Part shown: positions 6,908-13,484 of the stretch, one piece after another | Layout of the letters: each line of letters begins with the position of its first letter | How positions within the stretch are numbered: the first letter of the stretch is position 1 | DNA from: a virus | DNA: 41,897 bases | Strand: one strand, 5' to 3' | IMG/VR virus record: IMGVR_UViG_3300027826_000012 | Location: 1-41,897 of that record | Notes under the pieces: model-generated | What the model saw: the letters and a program-made list of their open reading frames with translations, nothing else | Told to the model about the DNA's origin: nothing | Databases searched by the model: none | Made by a program: the position numbers and the translations under genes

Positions 6908-6936
6908 TTGACAGGAGTACTTTTGGCAAGTAGAAT
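6908..6936 (+). promoter_or_regulatory. Strong rightward sigma-70-type promoter
   Basis: TTGACA (6908-6913), a 17-base spacer and TAGAAT (6931-6936) give a near-consensus promoter. It reads toward the gene starting at 6996, leaving a leader of about 50 bases with a GGAAAGAGAG ribosome binding site. Confidence 0.7.
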
Positions 6937-6995
6937 AGGGGGAGAAATTGGGTGTTTTATCTCCCTATCGGTTTTTGTAGGAAAGAGAGTCAAAT

Positions 6996-7484
6996 ATGCT
7001 TGGCGTTCACGTCGGGGGCATCTACACCATCCGTTTCAAGACTTCCGTAACGTGCTCCTGCATCTGCATCTCGGGTATGGGATTGGTATCCTACCCGGCA
7101 GGCGAGGTTATCCAGGGAGTGACTGTTACCTCTCTTGAACACGTAGAGCATCCAGGGCTATCCACATACGGCCTGCGCTGGCCACACACCATCGAGCCAG
7201 GGATCTCCGCCACGATCGACACAAAAGTCTCTGCACAGATTATTGATCTCTTTGTGGAGGAGATGCGGGTCATGGATGAAACTTGCCTGCATACTCCAAC
7301 CTTTGAAGCGTTGCTCAAACAGGATGGAATGCTTTATCTATCCGGGTCAGCGCTGGCCGAGGGCTTCTCTGTCAGCGACGTGCAGGCGCTGACTCGTTTC
7401 CTCTCAGAACGAGTCAGCGCCTGCACGTCGCTCGAACCACTGTACAATTTTGAAGACTTCACCCCTAAACGGGTAGAGGAGTAA
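6996..7484 (+). CDS. Unknown 162-aa protein whose 3' part contains a perfect inverted repeat
   Basis: The ATG at 6996 follows GGAAAGAGAG and a strong promoter. The N-terminal part is strand-rich with three Cys close together (TSVTCSCICISGMG), then a stretch with EPGISATIDTKVSAQIIDLF. Near the end, residues about 127-146 (SDVQALTRFLSERVSACTSL) are encoded by both arms of a 25-bp perfect inverted repeat, so the peptide there is dictated by the repeat. This may mean that the natural C terminus was altered by insertion of the repeat. The next gene starts 3 bases after the stop. No family is recognised. Confidence 0.6.
   Translation: MLGVHVGGIYTIRFKTSVTCSCICISGMGLVSYPAGEVIQGVTVTSLEHVEHPGLSTYGLRWPHTIEPGISATIDTKVSAQIIDLFVEEMRVMDETCLHTPTFEALLKQDGMLYLSGSALAEGFSVSDVQALTRFLSERVSACTSLEPLYNFEDFTPKRVEE
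7374..7432. repeat. Perfect 25-bp inverted repeat with 9-base centre, inside a gene
   Basis: The left arm 7374-7398 begins AGCGACGTGCAGG, and the right arm 7408-7432 is its exact reverse complement, beginning AACGAGTCAGCGCC. The centre is TCCTCTCAG. No T run follows, so it is not a normal terminator, and it sits inside an open reading frame. It can form a very stable hairpin in RNA or a cruciform in DNA. Confidence 0.95.
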
Positions 7485-7487
7485 CTG

Positions 7488-7931
7488 ATGAAGCAACCAC
7501 CACTCCCGTCAGAAGAGTCCCTGGCCGCCATGACCGCCATCATGGTCGAGGCCAGGCGGGCAAAGCTCGATCTAGGAGAGATCATCGCAGCAGCACTGCA
7601 TACCGCTGCCGAAACGCTGGGGGATGTCGAACGCCTTGTCGCCGGACGCCCCGGCAGCTGGGAAGCCGAGATCGTTCGCCGCATGGCTTCTGAACGATTC
7701 GGAAGCAGGTGGACCGACCAGTACGCACACTACATTGAGCGATTGACACCGCTCTTTGTTGAGATGGGCAAAGCAGGAGAGGATGGTGGAGATGTGTTGA
7801 GTCAGGCGATGGGTCCGGCGGTGGATGAGTTGGGCGGCTTAGCTGAATTCGCTGGCCACAGTTACTGGTTCCATGATTTGGTCAACATTGGACGGCAGTA
7901 TTCAGAGCATGTGGCTGATAACATCTACTAG
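7488..7931 (+). CDS. Unknown helical protein, 147 aa
   Basis: The ATG at 7488 has GAGGAG 7 bases upstream, formed by the 3' end of the preceding gene. The protein is mostly helical and acidic: EESLAAMTAIMVEARRAKLD, then EIIAAALHTAAETLGDVERL. Its C-terminal segment is GHSYWFHDLVNIGRQYSEHV. No catalytic signature is apparent. It is transcribed with its neighbours from the promoter at 6908-6936. The function is unknown. Confidence 0.65.
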   Translation: MKQPPLPSEESLAAMTAIMVEARRAKLDLGEIIAAALHTAAETLGDVERLVAGRPGSWEAEIVRRMASERFGSRWTDQYAHYIERLTPLFVEMGKAGEDGGDVLSQAMGPAVDELGGLAEFAGHSYWFHDLVNIGRQYSEHVADNIY

Positions 7932-7946
7932 AAAAAGGGAAGTGGT

Positions 7947-8450
7947 ATGAGCAAACATACCTTGTACGTGCCACGGAGCGATGAGAACCCCTGGCGGCGC
8001 GATCTCGATAGCTGGCTGACCATAGCTGAGTGGAAAGAGATATCGCGCTGGTACCCATTCTCGCTGCGGTCGCTGATGTACGATGGTCGTTGGTATGAAC
8101 ATGGACGCTACGGCTCGCGAGACCAGGCCTACAGCACCATGCGCCTGCGAGCCGAATCCCGGAGGTATGACTACTACGTGATTGTGCATTGTACTCTGAT
8201 CGGCAAAGCAGGCAGAGAGAAAGCCGTGGTCTTCTCAGGAGGCAGCGAGCAGACTATCCTGGCTGAGCGCCGACGGCGATTGGCCGAGGCGGGTTTCCAC
8301 CGGGAAGCAGAGGACCCTCTGAGGCCGCAGCCGGATCGCGAGCAGGAGTTCCGGCAGCTCGTCGAGGGCCTCCTGGAGATCGCTGCGCCTGGCAACGTCA
8401 AGGCATCGTTGTGGTCGAGGTATCAGGAGCTGACGCAGGAAGAACCATGA
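7947..8450 (+). CDS. Unknown basic protein, 167 aa
   Basis: The ATG at 7947 follows AAAGGGAAG. The first half is rich in Trp, Tyr and Arg (NPWRRDLDSWLTIAEWKEISRW), which suggests a compact nucleic-acid or protein binding fold. The middle holds a strand region (YDYYVIVHCTLIG) and the end is a charged helix (REQEFRQLVEGLLEIAAP). No known family is recognised. Its end overlaps a small open frame leading up to the integrase, so it is part of the same rightward operon. Confidence 0.65.
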   Translation: MSKHTLYVPRSDENPWRRDLDSWLTIAEWKEISRWYPFSLRSLMYDGRWYEHGRYGSRDQAYSTMRLRAESRRYDYYVIVHCTLIGKAGREKAVVFSGGSEQTILAERRRRLAEAGFHREAEDPLRPQPDREQEFRQLVEGLLEIAAPGNVKASLWSRYQELTQEEP

Positions 8451-8550
8451 ACCATTTGGTGAGGTGTTTTATTATGAGCACTGGCAGCGCTACCGGGAGA
8501 TGTATCCGGAGGTGGACGCGCCTGCGCCAGCAGAACAGGAGACGCCATGA
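8447..8550 (+). pseudogene. Possible frameshifted small gene ahead of the integrase
   Basis: An ATG at 8447 has a good AGGAAG site but leads into a frame with unnatural composition. One base later in phase, the codons from 8455 to the TGA at 8548-8550 read FGEVFYYEHWQRYREMYPEV and then an acidic, Pro-rich end, which looks like real protein. One extra T in the TTT at 8455-8457 would join the ATG to this frame and give a 34-aa protein. The stop overlaps the integrase start as ATGA. It may be a true frameshift mutation, a homopolymer sequencing error or chance. Confidence 0.35.
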
Positions 8551-9521
8551 GCGAACAGACCCGTGCCCTCGTCACCACTGCGCCGGCGTACTATCCGGGC
8601 ATGCCGGTCCAGGAGTTTGTGTACGTCGATCTCTCTACCGTGCTGACGCAAAGCCAGAGAGATTCGACGCAGCGCGAGTACCGGCGGCGTATCAACCAGT
8701 ATCTCGCGTTCTGCGCGACGCACCATGTGTTGCCGGAGGAGCCCAAGAGCCTGGCGCTGTGGCGCGATCACCTGGTGATTGCCACCAGGCAAAGCCCGCG
8801 CACCATCCAGGGCAAGCTGGCCGCCGTGCGCAGCCTGATGGCCGAGGCGGCCAGCCGCGAGGCCATCTCGCACGAAACGGCGCAGCGCTTTCGGGCCGTC
8901 AGAGGCGTCAAGGTCAAGGCGATGCGCCACCGGCTGCGCCAGCACAACAAGACTTATCTCTCGCCGGAGCAGGTGCGCGCCCTCTGCACCGCGCCTCACT
9001 CGGAGACGCTGGTCGGCGTGCGCGACCGGGCGCTGCTGGCGGCGCTGGCCTCCTCCGGCTGTCGCGAGAGCGAGATAGCCGGCCTGCTCATCGAGAACCT
9101 GGTCATGCGCGACGGCGGCTACTTCTGCCGCGTGCTCGGCAAGACCGATGAGGACCCGCGCGAGGTGCATCTCTCCAGCGAGGCGTACTGGATGATCCAG
9201 ACCTGGCTGTTTATCAGGAAATCCCATAAGATAAACAGCCCCTACGTCTTCACCTGCTTCGATGGCCGCGGCGACAGCCGCATCACCAATCGGCCCATGA
9301 CCGGCAAAGATGTCTGGAAGCTGGTGCGCAAGTACGCGCGCCGCGTCGGCCTGGCGCACGTCAAACCGCACGATCTGCGGCGCTTCATGATTACCCAGCT
9401 GGCCCGCAAACGCGATATCTTCGCCGCCAACCTGGCGGCCGGGCATAGCAAGCTGGAGACGACACAGGAATACATCCTGGATCGCAGCCTCGAACCAGGA
9501 GTGACCGACGACCTCTATTAG
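8547..9521 (+). CDS. int: Tyrosine recombinase / phage integrase
   Basis: The 324-aa protein has an N-terminal core-binding domain (about 30-125, with STQREYRRRINQYLAF) and a C-terminal catalytic domain carrying the family residues. These are Arg173 in SSGCRESEIAGL, Lys199 in LGKTD, His275 and Arg278 in PHDLRRFM, His300 in AAGHSK and the nucleophile Tyr309 in TTQEYI. All six are present, so the enzyme should be active. It would cut and rejoin attP and attB to integrate or excise the element. The ATG at 8547 follows AACAGGAGACGCC. A strong terminator lies downstream. The arm-binding N-terminal domain of lambda-type integrases is not evident, so it is closer to the short XerC/D-like class. Confidence 0.95.
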   Translation: MSEQTRALVTTAPAYYPGMPVQEFVYVDLSTVLTQSQRDSTQREYRRRINQYLAFCATHHVLPEEPKSLALWRDHLVIATRQSPRTIQGKLAAVRSLMAEAASREAISHETAQRFRAVRGVKVKAMRHRLRQHNKTYLSPEQVRALCTAPHSETLVGVRDRALLAALASSGCRESEIAGLLIENLVMRDGGYFCRVLGKTDEDPREVHLSSEAYWMIQTWLFIRKSHKINSPYVFTCFDGRGDSRITNRPMTGKDVWKLVRKYARRVGLAHVKPHDLRRFMITQLARKRDIFAANLAAGHSKLETTQEYILDRSLEPGVTDDLY

Positions 9522-9552
9522 TACTTTTTACCTAACTTGACCCAAAAACACG

Positions 9553-9612
9553 CGAGGGCAGTGATGACGCACAAAATAGCCCACTCAGGCGCTCATCGCT
9601 GCCCTCGTTTTT
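9553..9612 (+). terminator. Strong rho-independent terminator after the integrase
   Basis: CGAGGGCAG (9553-9561) pairs perfectly with CTGCCCTCG (9599-9607). The stem extends partly inward (GATGACGC with GCGCTCATC), and TTTTT follows at 9608-9612. It separates the integrase transcript from the next transcription unit, which has its own promoter 20 bases further on. Confidence 0.85.
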
Positions 9613-9631
9613 ATCGTCAAGCGAAGAGTGC

Positions 9632-9660
9632 TTGCATAGATCGATGAACTTGAGTATAAC
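9632..9660 (+). promoter_or_regulatory. Sigma-70-type promoter
   Basis: TTGCAT (9632-9637), 17 bases and TATAAC (9655-9660) lie directly after the terminator and 40 bases before the ATG at 9701. It should drive the Cys-rich protein gene. Confidence 0.65.
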
Positions 9661-9700
9661 TCACCTAACCGCTTTTATTGTTTAGTAGCGAGGAGAAGAT

Positions 9701-10546
9701 ATGCAGTCCGCGGTTATTCGACATCGTCACGTCATTCCCCCCATCGATCCAGTCGCCCCACTGCCAGCTATTTCTCCCGAGTTCGATACCAGCCCGGATG
9801 AAGGCACGCCCCGTCAGCACGTGCGCATCAACCAGGCCACTCGCACGTTCTTTGCGCTCGAGTCGGACCCATCGGTGCGCTACGCGCTCGACAGCGCGCC
9901 GACTGTGCAAACCATCGCCTTCCTACGGCGCGCCGGCTACACGGCCTACTTCGAAAAACCAGGCGGGCAGCCGTTGCTCCAGCGGCATCACGCAGTCAAT
10001 GAGCTGCTCAACCTGGGCAACCTCGCCCTGCGCGAGGGGTCGGTGGAAGAAGGCACCTACCTGCTGGAGATCACCGAGCCTATCCAGCCCTATCCGCCAC
10101 CGCGCGACCCGGTACTCGGCCTGGTCGCACCCCACAGCCGCTACTGCGTGGCGTGCGGCGGGCCCTCACCGCACAAGATTCTCTGCGACCTGTGCCTTGC
10201 CGCGACCGAGTGGCAGCCGGCGGCGTTCTGCAACGCTTGCGGCGATCCGCACTGCCATCAAAGCAATGCCCAGTTCTACTGCCCGGCCTGCTGGAGGACC
10301 ATCTCCCAGCAGCTGGCCGCTGAGCAACCAGCGCCGATGCGCTGCGAGCAGCTGGTGGCGCTCGGCTACTGGCAGGCTGAGCGTTGCTGCTCTGAGTGCC
10401 ACGCAGGGAGCGATGAGCAGCTCTATGGTCTGCAGCTACGAGGAAACAGTGACACGCTCAGAACGCAAAGAAGCCGCATCACCCATGCTGGATGCGACTC
10501 TTCTCTCCCTCCATTCTTTCCCACCTCCATCGTTTCGGGTATGTAG
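9701..10546 (+). CDS. Unknown 281-aa protein with several Cys-rich zinc-binding-type motifs
   Basis: The ATG at 9701 has GAGGAGA 6 bases upstream. The first 145 residues are Pro-rich with a mixed alpha/beta part (VQTIAFLRRAGYTAYFEKPG), which resembles small viral or repressor-like domains only vaguely. From about residue 148 it has CVAC, CDLC, CNACGDPHC, CPAC and a late CCSEC, spaced as in treble-clef or zinc-ribbon folds, so two or three zinc ions are likely. The C-terminal 35 residues are low-complexity and may be read-through. Such proteins usually bind nucleic acid or protein. It is the first gene after the integrase terminator. No family is recognised. Confidence 0.7.
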   Translation: MQSAVIRHRHVIPPIDPVAPLPAISPEFDTSPDEGTPRQHVRINQATRTFFALESDPSVRYALDSAPTVQTIAFLRRAGYTAYFEKPGGQPLLQRHHAVNELLNLGNLALREGSVEEGTYLLEITEPIQPYPPPRDPVLGLVAPHSRYCVACGGPSPHKILCDLCLAATEWQPAAFCNACGDPHCHQSNAQFYCPACWRTISQQLAAEQPAPMRCEQLVALGYWQAERCCSECHAGSDEQLYGLQLRGNSDTLRTQRSRITHAGCDSSLPPFFPTSIVSGM

Positions 10547-10665
10547 CTCTTTGGCTATAAGAATACCCCTCTTTCGCGTCAGGAGACGATTCTACGCGCC
10601 TCTCGTTTGAGCCATACATGCACTCATCTTTTCTCGCATAGCGCAGGCGGCGGTAAGCTAGTCTA

Positions 10666-10689
10666 GCCAGCAATTGCTATACTGCTGGC
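10666..10689 (+). promoter_or_regulatory. Extended -10 promoter within an inverted repeat
   Basis: TGCTATACT (-10 TATACT at 10678-10683, with the upstream TG) lies between the arms GCCAGCA (10666-10672) and TGCTGGC (10683-10689). This is an operator-like palindrome over the -10 box. A third copy of the half site, GCCAGC, is at 10870-10875. Transcription would begin near 10690. No good -35 is seen. Confidence 0.4.
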
Positions 10690-10956
10690 ATGGGTAAAGT
10701 GCATCGCATCAAACGGCGCTTCTCGAAAATCGTCGAGCGACAGCCATGGAAGATGCTCAAGCCGGGTAGCAGTCAGAACTTCCGGCTTCCTGACCATCTG
10801 AGCTTTTACATCGGAAAGCGAATCGCGCGAGAATGCGGGTGCAAATCCCGCCCCCGGCTCTCTCGACATGCCAGCCCAACTGTGTTATCATTTCATCAAT
10901 CCAGGAAACTGGAGGTGGAAGGTATTTGCCTTCGCGGCCTTTATGGCCGTTTTTTT
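10690..10956 (+). ncRNA. Candidate structured RNA with a tRNA-3'-end-like part
   Basis: The stretch lies between an extended -10 promoter and a clear terminator and contains several perfect hairpins. These are AAGCCGG/CCGGCTT (10759-10765 with 10782-10788), GCTTT/AAAGC (10802-10806 region with 10815-10819) and GCGGG-TGCAAAT-CCCGC (10835-10851). The last looks like a tRNA T arm and is followed by CCCCGGCTC. No complete tRNA can be folded. An open frame from 10690 crosses the region, but it also crosses the terminator and has no natural composition. It could be a small RNA, a decayed tRNA or a phage att site copied from a tRNA 3' end. The identity is uncertain. Confidence 0.35.
10935..10956 (+). 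terminator. Rho-independent terminator
   Basis: CGGCC (10935-10939), loop TTTAT, GGCCG (10945-10949), then seven T (10950-10956). The stem is short but G+C-only and the T run is complete. It lies between the putative RNA and the promoter of the next gene. Confidence 0.75.
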
Positions 10957-10971
10957 ATGGAAGCCATGCAG

Positions 10972-10999
10972 TTGAATAAAGTAGAGAATATGCTAAAAT
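10972..10999 (+). promoter_or_regulatory. Sigma-70-type promoter with extended -10
   Basis: TTGAAT (10972-10977), 16 bases, then TAAAAT (10994-10999) preceded by TGC. It lies 33 bases before the ATG at 11033 and just after a terminator. Confidence 0.6.
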
Positions 11000-11032
11000 G
11001 TGCATGTACACTTTTCTGAAAGGATACATGCT

Positions 11033-11593
11033 ATGCCTTCCTCTCCAGCGCTGATCCGTCGCGGCAAAGTGGCCGAACAACGTCACTGCATTGACTGCGA
11101 CAAAGCATTCTCCACGATCAACAAGGCAACGACGCGCTGCCGGGCATGCCTGAATAAACGGCGAGCAGAGTTCGAGGCGCGCAAAGCCGATGGCCTCTAT
11201 CCGCCACGGCCCTGCCTGCTCTGCGGCGCGCCCTACGTCTCATCGGCCATCCGCGTGTTGTGCTGCGAGGAGTGCGAAGGCAAGCGCAAAGCCGACCCCG
11301 CTACCGAAGAGCGCTTCCAGAAGCGCGCCAAGGCCCGCCGGGAGGCGCACGCCAATCACTCCGCCCAGCTCGTCTTCGCCTATGCCGAGTTGCACCGTAC
11401 ACAAGAGGGGCGCTGCCCGATCTGCGCCCAGATACCTGAGCAACAAATGATGCTTTACCCCTCCGACCAGGAGCCCAGGGCTTTACTCTGCCAGGCCTGC
11501 GCTACCGCTGCCGCGGCGCTGGCTCACAATGCACAGCGCACCAGGCGGCTGCTATCGCTGCTGCTGGTCGGGCATGTGGTGGAAGGCTCATGA
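11033..11593 (+). CDS. Small zinc-finger protein with a degenerate endonuclease VII-like end, 186 aa
   Basis: The ATG at 11033 follows AAAGGA. Cys pairs occur as HCIDC, CRAC, CLLC and CCEEC, consistent with two or more treble-clef zinc sites in the first 85 residues. A basic helix follows (RFQKRAKARREAHANHS). The last part, GRCPICAQIP and then RALLCQACATAAAAL, has the layout of recombination endonuclease VII / HNH proteins (CxxC, loop, RGLLCxxC). The DHDH-type catalytic residues expected between the Cys pairs are replaced by MMLYPSDQ, so nuclease activity is doubtful. It may be a DNA-binding regulator. The next gene overlaps as ATGA, and the repeat array starts beyond it. Confidence 0.65.
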   Translation: MPSSPALIRRGKVAEQRHCIDCDKAFSTINKATTRCRACLNKRRAEFEARKADGLYPPRPCLLCGAPYVSSAIRVLCCEECEGKRKADPATEERFQKRAKARREAHANHSAQLVFAYAELHRTQEGRCPICAQIPEQQMMLYPSDQEPRALLCQACATAAAALAHNAQRTRRLLSLLLVGHVVEGS

Positions 11594-11868
11594 ATTCGAT
11601 TCCGATGGCTCCAGAGCAACAGGCGCGCCGCCTGGCCTGCCTGCCAATGGACCGCACGGTCACCTATTGCCGACTCTACCAGCGCCGCGGTGCCTGGGTC
11701 TACGCTGCTTACTGGAGAGATAACGATGGTAAACAGCGTAGTCTCTTCCTCGGTCGAGATGGCGAGGGCAGGATCGCTCGTCATGTTGCAACGCATCGGC
11801 CTCCTCATCCATGGCGACACAAAAGGGCAGGAAGGTCAAAAATCCTGAAGTATGCGGCTAAAGTGTAG
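11590..11868 (+). CDS. Small basic protein, 92 aa
   Basis: The ATG at 11590 overlaps the stop of the zinc-finger gene (ATGA), so translation is coupled. The core VTYCRLYQRRGAWVYAAYWR followed by DGKQRSLFLGRDGEG has the strand pattern of small DNA-binding or recombinase-arm-like domains, but this is only a resemblance. The C-terminal tail is very basic (HRPPHPWRHKRAGRSKILKY). The stop codon TAG is the centre of the first AAGTGTAGTG repeat, so the gene runs into the repeat array. A protein encoded next to such an array is a natural candidate to bind it, which is inference. Confidence 0.6.
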   Translation: MNSIPMAPEQQARRLACLPMDRTVTYCRLYQRRGAWVYAAYWRDNDGKQRSLFLGRDGEGRIARHVATHRPPHPWRHKRAGRSKILKYAAKV

Positions 11869-12344
11869 TGGCATGTAGTGCCGTAGAAGTGTAGAGAAAC
11901 TTGCTTTTTCTCTACACTTTTTGTTTGCCTGGCAGGAAGTGTAGTGATCTGTAGTTACGTAGAGTGTAGAGATGTAGTATATACGCCATATCCTTCATTT
12001 TTCTCTACACTTTCTCCCCAGGAGCCTGCTCTATAAGAAAGTGTAGTGGATTATATATTACTCTCTACATATCTACACACACTACATCTATACAGAACTA
12101 TATTTTATTACACTTTTCTGAGGCTAATTGGCTTCTCTCCATTCTCTACACTACACCAGCATTACAGGTCACTACACTTTTTGAGCACGAACGCACCGAC
12201 CTTCCTGCTTGAAGAGGCAGAATCGGAAGTGTAGAGATTTCTCTACACCAGAATACCCCACGTCGCGGGAGAAAAAATCAATTGATTGCATTTTCTCTGC
12301 TTCGCTTGCCTCCTGTAGATGGTGTAGAGAGCTTCTCTACACTT
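11861..12344. repeat. Array of about 13 AAGTGTAGWG repeats in both orientations; possible origin, operator or packaging site
   Basis: About 600 AT-rich bases (11869-12469) carry no gene. Direct copies start at 11861, 11887, 11937, 11962 (GAG variant), 12039, 12227 and 12320 (GGTGTAGAG). Reverse copies (CWCTACACTT) are at 11910, 12003, 12144, 12170, 12241 and 12335. Several degenerate ones (TGTAGTG, CTCTACAT, CTACACAC) lie between them. Three close pairs form hairpins: 11887-11919, 12227-12249 and 12321-12344. Spacing is irregular. Such clusters are known as iterons of replication origins, multi-operator arrays, or terminase-binding sites such as the R sites of lambda cos. The terminase small subunit gene starts 126 bases later. 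Confidence 0.9.
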
Positions 12345-12391
12345 CCCCTGCCGAGTTTTTTCAGTTATTTCCCCTGCTGAGGCTGCTGTAC

Positions 12392-12421
12392 TTGATTTTC
12401 CGCCTCCCAAACAGCTATTGT
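12392..12421 (+). promoter_or_regulatory. Possible late promoter in front of the terminase genes
   Basis: TTGATT (12392-12397), 18 bases, TATTGT (12416-12421). The match is moderate, but the position, after the repeat array and 49 bases before the first packaging gene, fits the start of the late operon. A phage-specific activator could be needed. Confidence 0.35.
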
Positions 12422-12469
12422 CGCTGTAAGGCTGACCGTATGACCGTACAAGATTGAGCAGGCAGGCGC

Positions 12470-12955
12470 ATGGCGACGAAGAGGACCAGGCATCCGGGTG
12501 GGCGACCTGCGAAGCTCACTCCAGAGGCGCAGGCATCCATCGTTGAGGCAATCGATCAAGGCTGCTTTGACTACATTGCTGCCGAGGCTGCCGGCATCAC
12601 GGCGCGCACCTTTCGCAACTGGATAGAGCGAGGCGAGAAGGCTTCGAAAGGACCGTATCACGATTTCTACCTGGCAGTGATGCAGGCGCGGGCGAAGGCG
12701 CGAATAACGGCCGAGAAGCGTGTCTGGCTGGAGGATCCATTCAAGTGGCTGCGCTTCGGTCCGGGGCGCGAGAAAGCCGGGCGGCCAGGCTGGACCGACG
12801 GTACGGAGGAAGCCGCCGACGCGCTGGCCGGTATGGCCGATACGGTCATCAAGACGGTGTGGGGCCGTGCCGATCGCGATCCGCCGCCTCAACCCAGGCA
12901 GGAGGACCCTGCCGAAACATCACCCATGCAACAGGAGGGCCCAATCAGTGGCTGA
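12470..12955 (+). CDS. terS: Terminase small subunit-like DNA-binding protein
   Basis: The 161-aa protein begins with a basic tail and the motif GGRPAKLTPEAQASIVEAI, then an HTH region (DYIAAEAAGITARTFRNWIERG, about 36-57). This is the usual N-terminal architecture of small terminase subunits. A helical middle follows (YLAVMQARAKARITAEKRVW), then a Pro-rich polar tail. It recognises the pac or cos site and brings the DNA to the large subunit. The ATG at 12470 has only a weak GCAGG upstream. It is the first gene of the late cluster, with the large terminase five genes downstream. The AAGTGTAGWG array just upstream is a candidate target for its HTH. Confidence 0.8.
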   Translation: MATKRTRHPGGRPAKLTPEAQASIVEAIDQGCFDYIAAEAAGITARTFRNWIERGEKASKGPYHDFYLAVMQARAKARITAEKRVWLEDPFKWLRFGPGREKAGRPGWTDGTEEAADALAGMADTVIKTVWGRADRDPPPQPRQEDPAETSPMQQEGPISG

Positions 12956-13484
12956 GCAGACAGCAAAGAATCCTTTTTCAGGCCGAGTGCGCATAGAGAG
13001 CTCCGATGGCATCTTTTACAATACGCGGGTCACCGACCTGGATTCTGGTGCGAACATTCCCTTTGTCTACGCTTATGAGTTCCGGCTCGGCGGTGATTCT
13101 CACACCGGAAACAAGGTCACGTTGACCTGCATTGCCGCGGTCGATGTGGTAGCTGAGGCTTCTTTTCGCCTGCTTTGTCCTGGCTGCTTCCAGGATGCGC
13201 TTGACTCGCATTTCATGGAAACTGTTTCGCCAGACTGGCCTCTCTGCCTCATCTGCAATCGGCCTATCGTCCCGCCTCATCATCGTGACTGCATTTGCAA
13301 TTCCTGCCACCAGGCGCGCGCTGAACAAGATGCGCAGGGCGCGGATATGTATACATGGGATGATCTCCAGCAGGCGATGATTGTCTACGACAAGGTGCGC
13401 AGCAAGCGGCAGGCTGATATCCTCGCGCAGGAGTATCTGGCACCCATCGATGGAGAACTTCTTGCAGAGGAGGGCAATCCATGA
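12948..13484 (+). CDS. Unknown 178-aa protein with a Cys-rich domain
   Basis: The GTG at 12948 has AGGAGGG nearby and overlaps the small terminase gene by 8 bases. The N-terminal part is strand-rich (RVRIESSDGIFYNTRVTD). The middle holds CPGC, CLIC and CNSC pairs (about residues 77-128), with HH and H residues in between, which fits one or two zinc-binding knuckles. The end is helical and acidic. Its position between the two terminase subunits suggests a packaging-associated factor, possibly an HNH-type helper, but no catalytic His pattern can be confirmed. Confidence 0.65.
   Translation: MAEQTAKNPFSGRVRIESSDGIFYNTRVTDLDSGANIPFVYAYEFRLGGDSHTGNKVTLTCIAAVDVVAEASFRLLCPGCFQDALDSHFMETVSPDWPLCLICNRPIVPPHHRDCICNSCHQARAEQDAQGADMYTWDDLQQAMIVYDKVRSKRQADILAQEYLAPIDGELLAEEGNP

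Noticed and set aside
8447-9151. Open frame overlapping the integrase in another phase
   Set aside because: It covers the integrase coding region with unnatural Ala/Arg/Pro-rich composition, and the integrase frame has all catalytic residues.
10761-10859. Complete class II tRNA or selenocysteine tRNA
   Set aside because: A T arm and an acceptor-like end can be seen, but no 7-base anticodon loop with a proper stem can be folded. The 5' CCGG strand pairs better locally (AAGCCGG with CCGGCTT).
10690-11019. Open frame of 109 codons over the possible RNA region
   Set aside because: It begins at the predicted transcript start without a ribosome binding site and crosses a clear terminator at 10935-10956 and the next promoter.
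11861-12344. CRISPR array
   Set aside because: Repeats are only 10 bases, in both orientations and irregularly spaced, with no constant spacer length and no cas genes.
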